A stretch of DNA of 7,252 bases from positions 1 through 7,252 of the forward strand of contig JACZST010000098.1 of the NCBI GenBank assembly GCA_022574065.1, given 5' to 3'. The notes beneath the pieces were generated by a model. It had not been told where the DNA came from and made no database searches. It saw only the letters and a list, made by a program, of their open reading frames with translations. Each line of letters begins with the position of its first letter. The stretch's first letter is position 1. This DNA comes from Acidobacteriota bacterium. Its GTDB lineage: Bacteria; Actinomycetota; Acidimicrobiia; Spongiisociales; UBA5794. The position numbers were made by a program, and so were the translations under genes. Shown in pieces: positions 7,028-7,252 of the stretch.

Positions 7028-7060
7028 CCTCCCCCGCGGCGCTGCCGCTTGCGGGAGAGG
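7028..7060 (+). repeat. Imperfect 10-bp hairpin closing the compound element
   Basis: Bases 7028-7037 pair with 7051-7060 with a single C-A mismatch, around a 13-base loop that contains GGC-GCT-GCC. It mirrors the first hairpin after icd. The next 50 bases are single-copy leader to mdh. Confidence 0.6.
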
Positions 7061-7103
7061 CAAACGCGGCGCATCTCATTACCCTTTCCAGGTCCCCGAC
7101 CCC

Positions 7104-7115
7104 GAGGAGCTCCAG
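7104..7115 (+). promoter_or_regulatory. mdh ribosome binding site
   Basis: GAGGAG at 7104-7109 lies six bases before the ATG at 7116, fixing that start. A possible -10 of the TANNNT type, TACCCT (7080-7085), lies upstream but has no convincing -35 partner. Confidence 0.75.
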
Positions 7116-7252
7116 ATGTCAAGGGTCACTGTTGTTGGTGCGGGAAAGTATGGATCGACGACCGTACAGCGCATTGCCGAGGCTGACATCGTCGATGAGG
7201 TGGTGATGATCGACATTGTCGAGGGGCTCCCACAGGGACTCGCCCTCGACAT
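7116..7252 (+). CDS. mdh: Malate dehydrogenase, N-terminal 45 codons (cut by window end)
   Basis: The visible residues form the first half of a Rossmann fold of the LDH/MDH superfamily: a beta strand, the dinucleotide-binding GAGKYG (8-13), a helix, and a second strand ending in Asp33 (MIDIVEG, 31-37). An acidic residue there binds the NAD ribose and predicts NAD+ use. The following GLPQGLALD (37-45) is typical of malate dehydrogenases that oxidise malate to oxaloacetate in the TCA cycle. A good ribosome site precedes the ATG. The active-site loop, which tells malate from lactate dehydrogenase, lies beyond the window, so the substrate call rests on the GLPQGLALD segment and on icd next door. 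The gene follows icd in the same direction but is separated by the 180-bp structured element, so it may be read separately. Confidence 0.88.
   Translation, partial: MSRVTVVGAGKYGSTTVQRIAEADIVDEVVMIDIVEGLPQGLALD

Larger units (their letters stand above)
6881..7060. repeat. Compound palindromic intergenic element (nested long inverted repeats)
   Basis: Almost the whole icd-mdh gap is nested inverted repeats. CTCTCCCGC (6884-6892) is complementary to 7051-7059. GCGGGGGAG (6896-6904) is complementary to 7029-7037, extending to 13 of 14 bases (6896-6909 with 7024-7037). The inner GAGGGGGCTTTGGGGG (6932-6947) pairs with CCCCCAAAAGCCCCCTC (6984-7000) apart from one bulged A. Each arm also folds on itself: 6881-6907, 6907-6930, 7006-7022 and 7028-7060. 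The layout recalls REP/BIME-type or MITE-like non-coding repeats. No transposase gene or target duplication is seen. It could act as a transcription end or mRNA stabiliser between icd and mdh. Confidence 0.75.

Noticed and set aside
6910..7122. Small antisense ORF across the icd-mdh gap
   Set aside because: It lies almost wholly in inverted repeats, and its composition is explained by them. No sign of selection for coding can be seen.

Overview
The window is a high-GC, tightly packed stretch of chromosome with every supported gene on the + strand. It looks actinobacterial. The first gene belongs to the nSTAND1 family that in Actinobacteria is usually fused to a SARP/BTAD regulator. purN has a -10 box placed as for a leaderless mRNA. 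The order purN-purH-folD-(icd)-mdh resembles the neighbourhood I recall from Streptomyces, where purN, purH, folD and mdh lie near each other. A deep-branching lineage such as Acidimicrobiia is possible, but that is inference.

Layout. Bases 1-40 probably hold the last codons of an unidentified gene. Bases 73-2439 encode an unusual membrane receptor-like protein: the C-terminal part of an nSTAND1 signalling ATPase, one transmembrane helix, an extracytoplasmic BMP/Med/PnrA-type solute-binding domain, and a small beta-rich C-terminal domain. Its P-loop half and any DNA-binding domain are missing. Bases 2459-5459 hold purN, purH and folD. The last two start codons each overlap the preceding stop codon (ATGA, TTGA), so this is an operon. 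After a 210-bp leader with two candidate promoters and a 9-bp direct repeat comes icd (5670-6872), an NADP-dependent isocitrate dehydrogenase. A 243-bp gap follows, packed with long inverted repeats. The window ends inside mdh (7116-7252).

How the genes work together. PurN and PurH both use 10-formyl-tetrahydrofolate, at the third and ninth steps of IMP synthesis, and FolD makes that cofactor, so the operon pairs formyl-group users with their supplier. icd and mdh are TCA-cycle dehydrogenases. Icd and FolD also yield NADPH.

The two parts most worth a second look are the STAND-BMP fusion beside purine synthesis genes (the BMP family includes purine-nucleoside receptors) and the compound palindromic element between icd and mdh. 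No tRNA, rRNA, CRISPR array, transposase or canonical U-tract terminator was seen.
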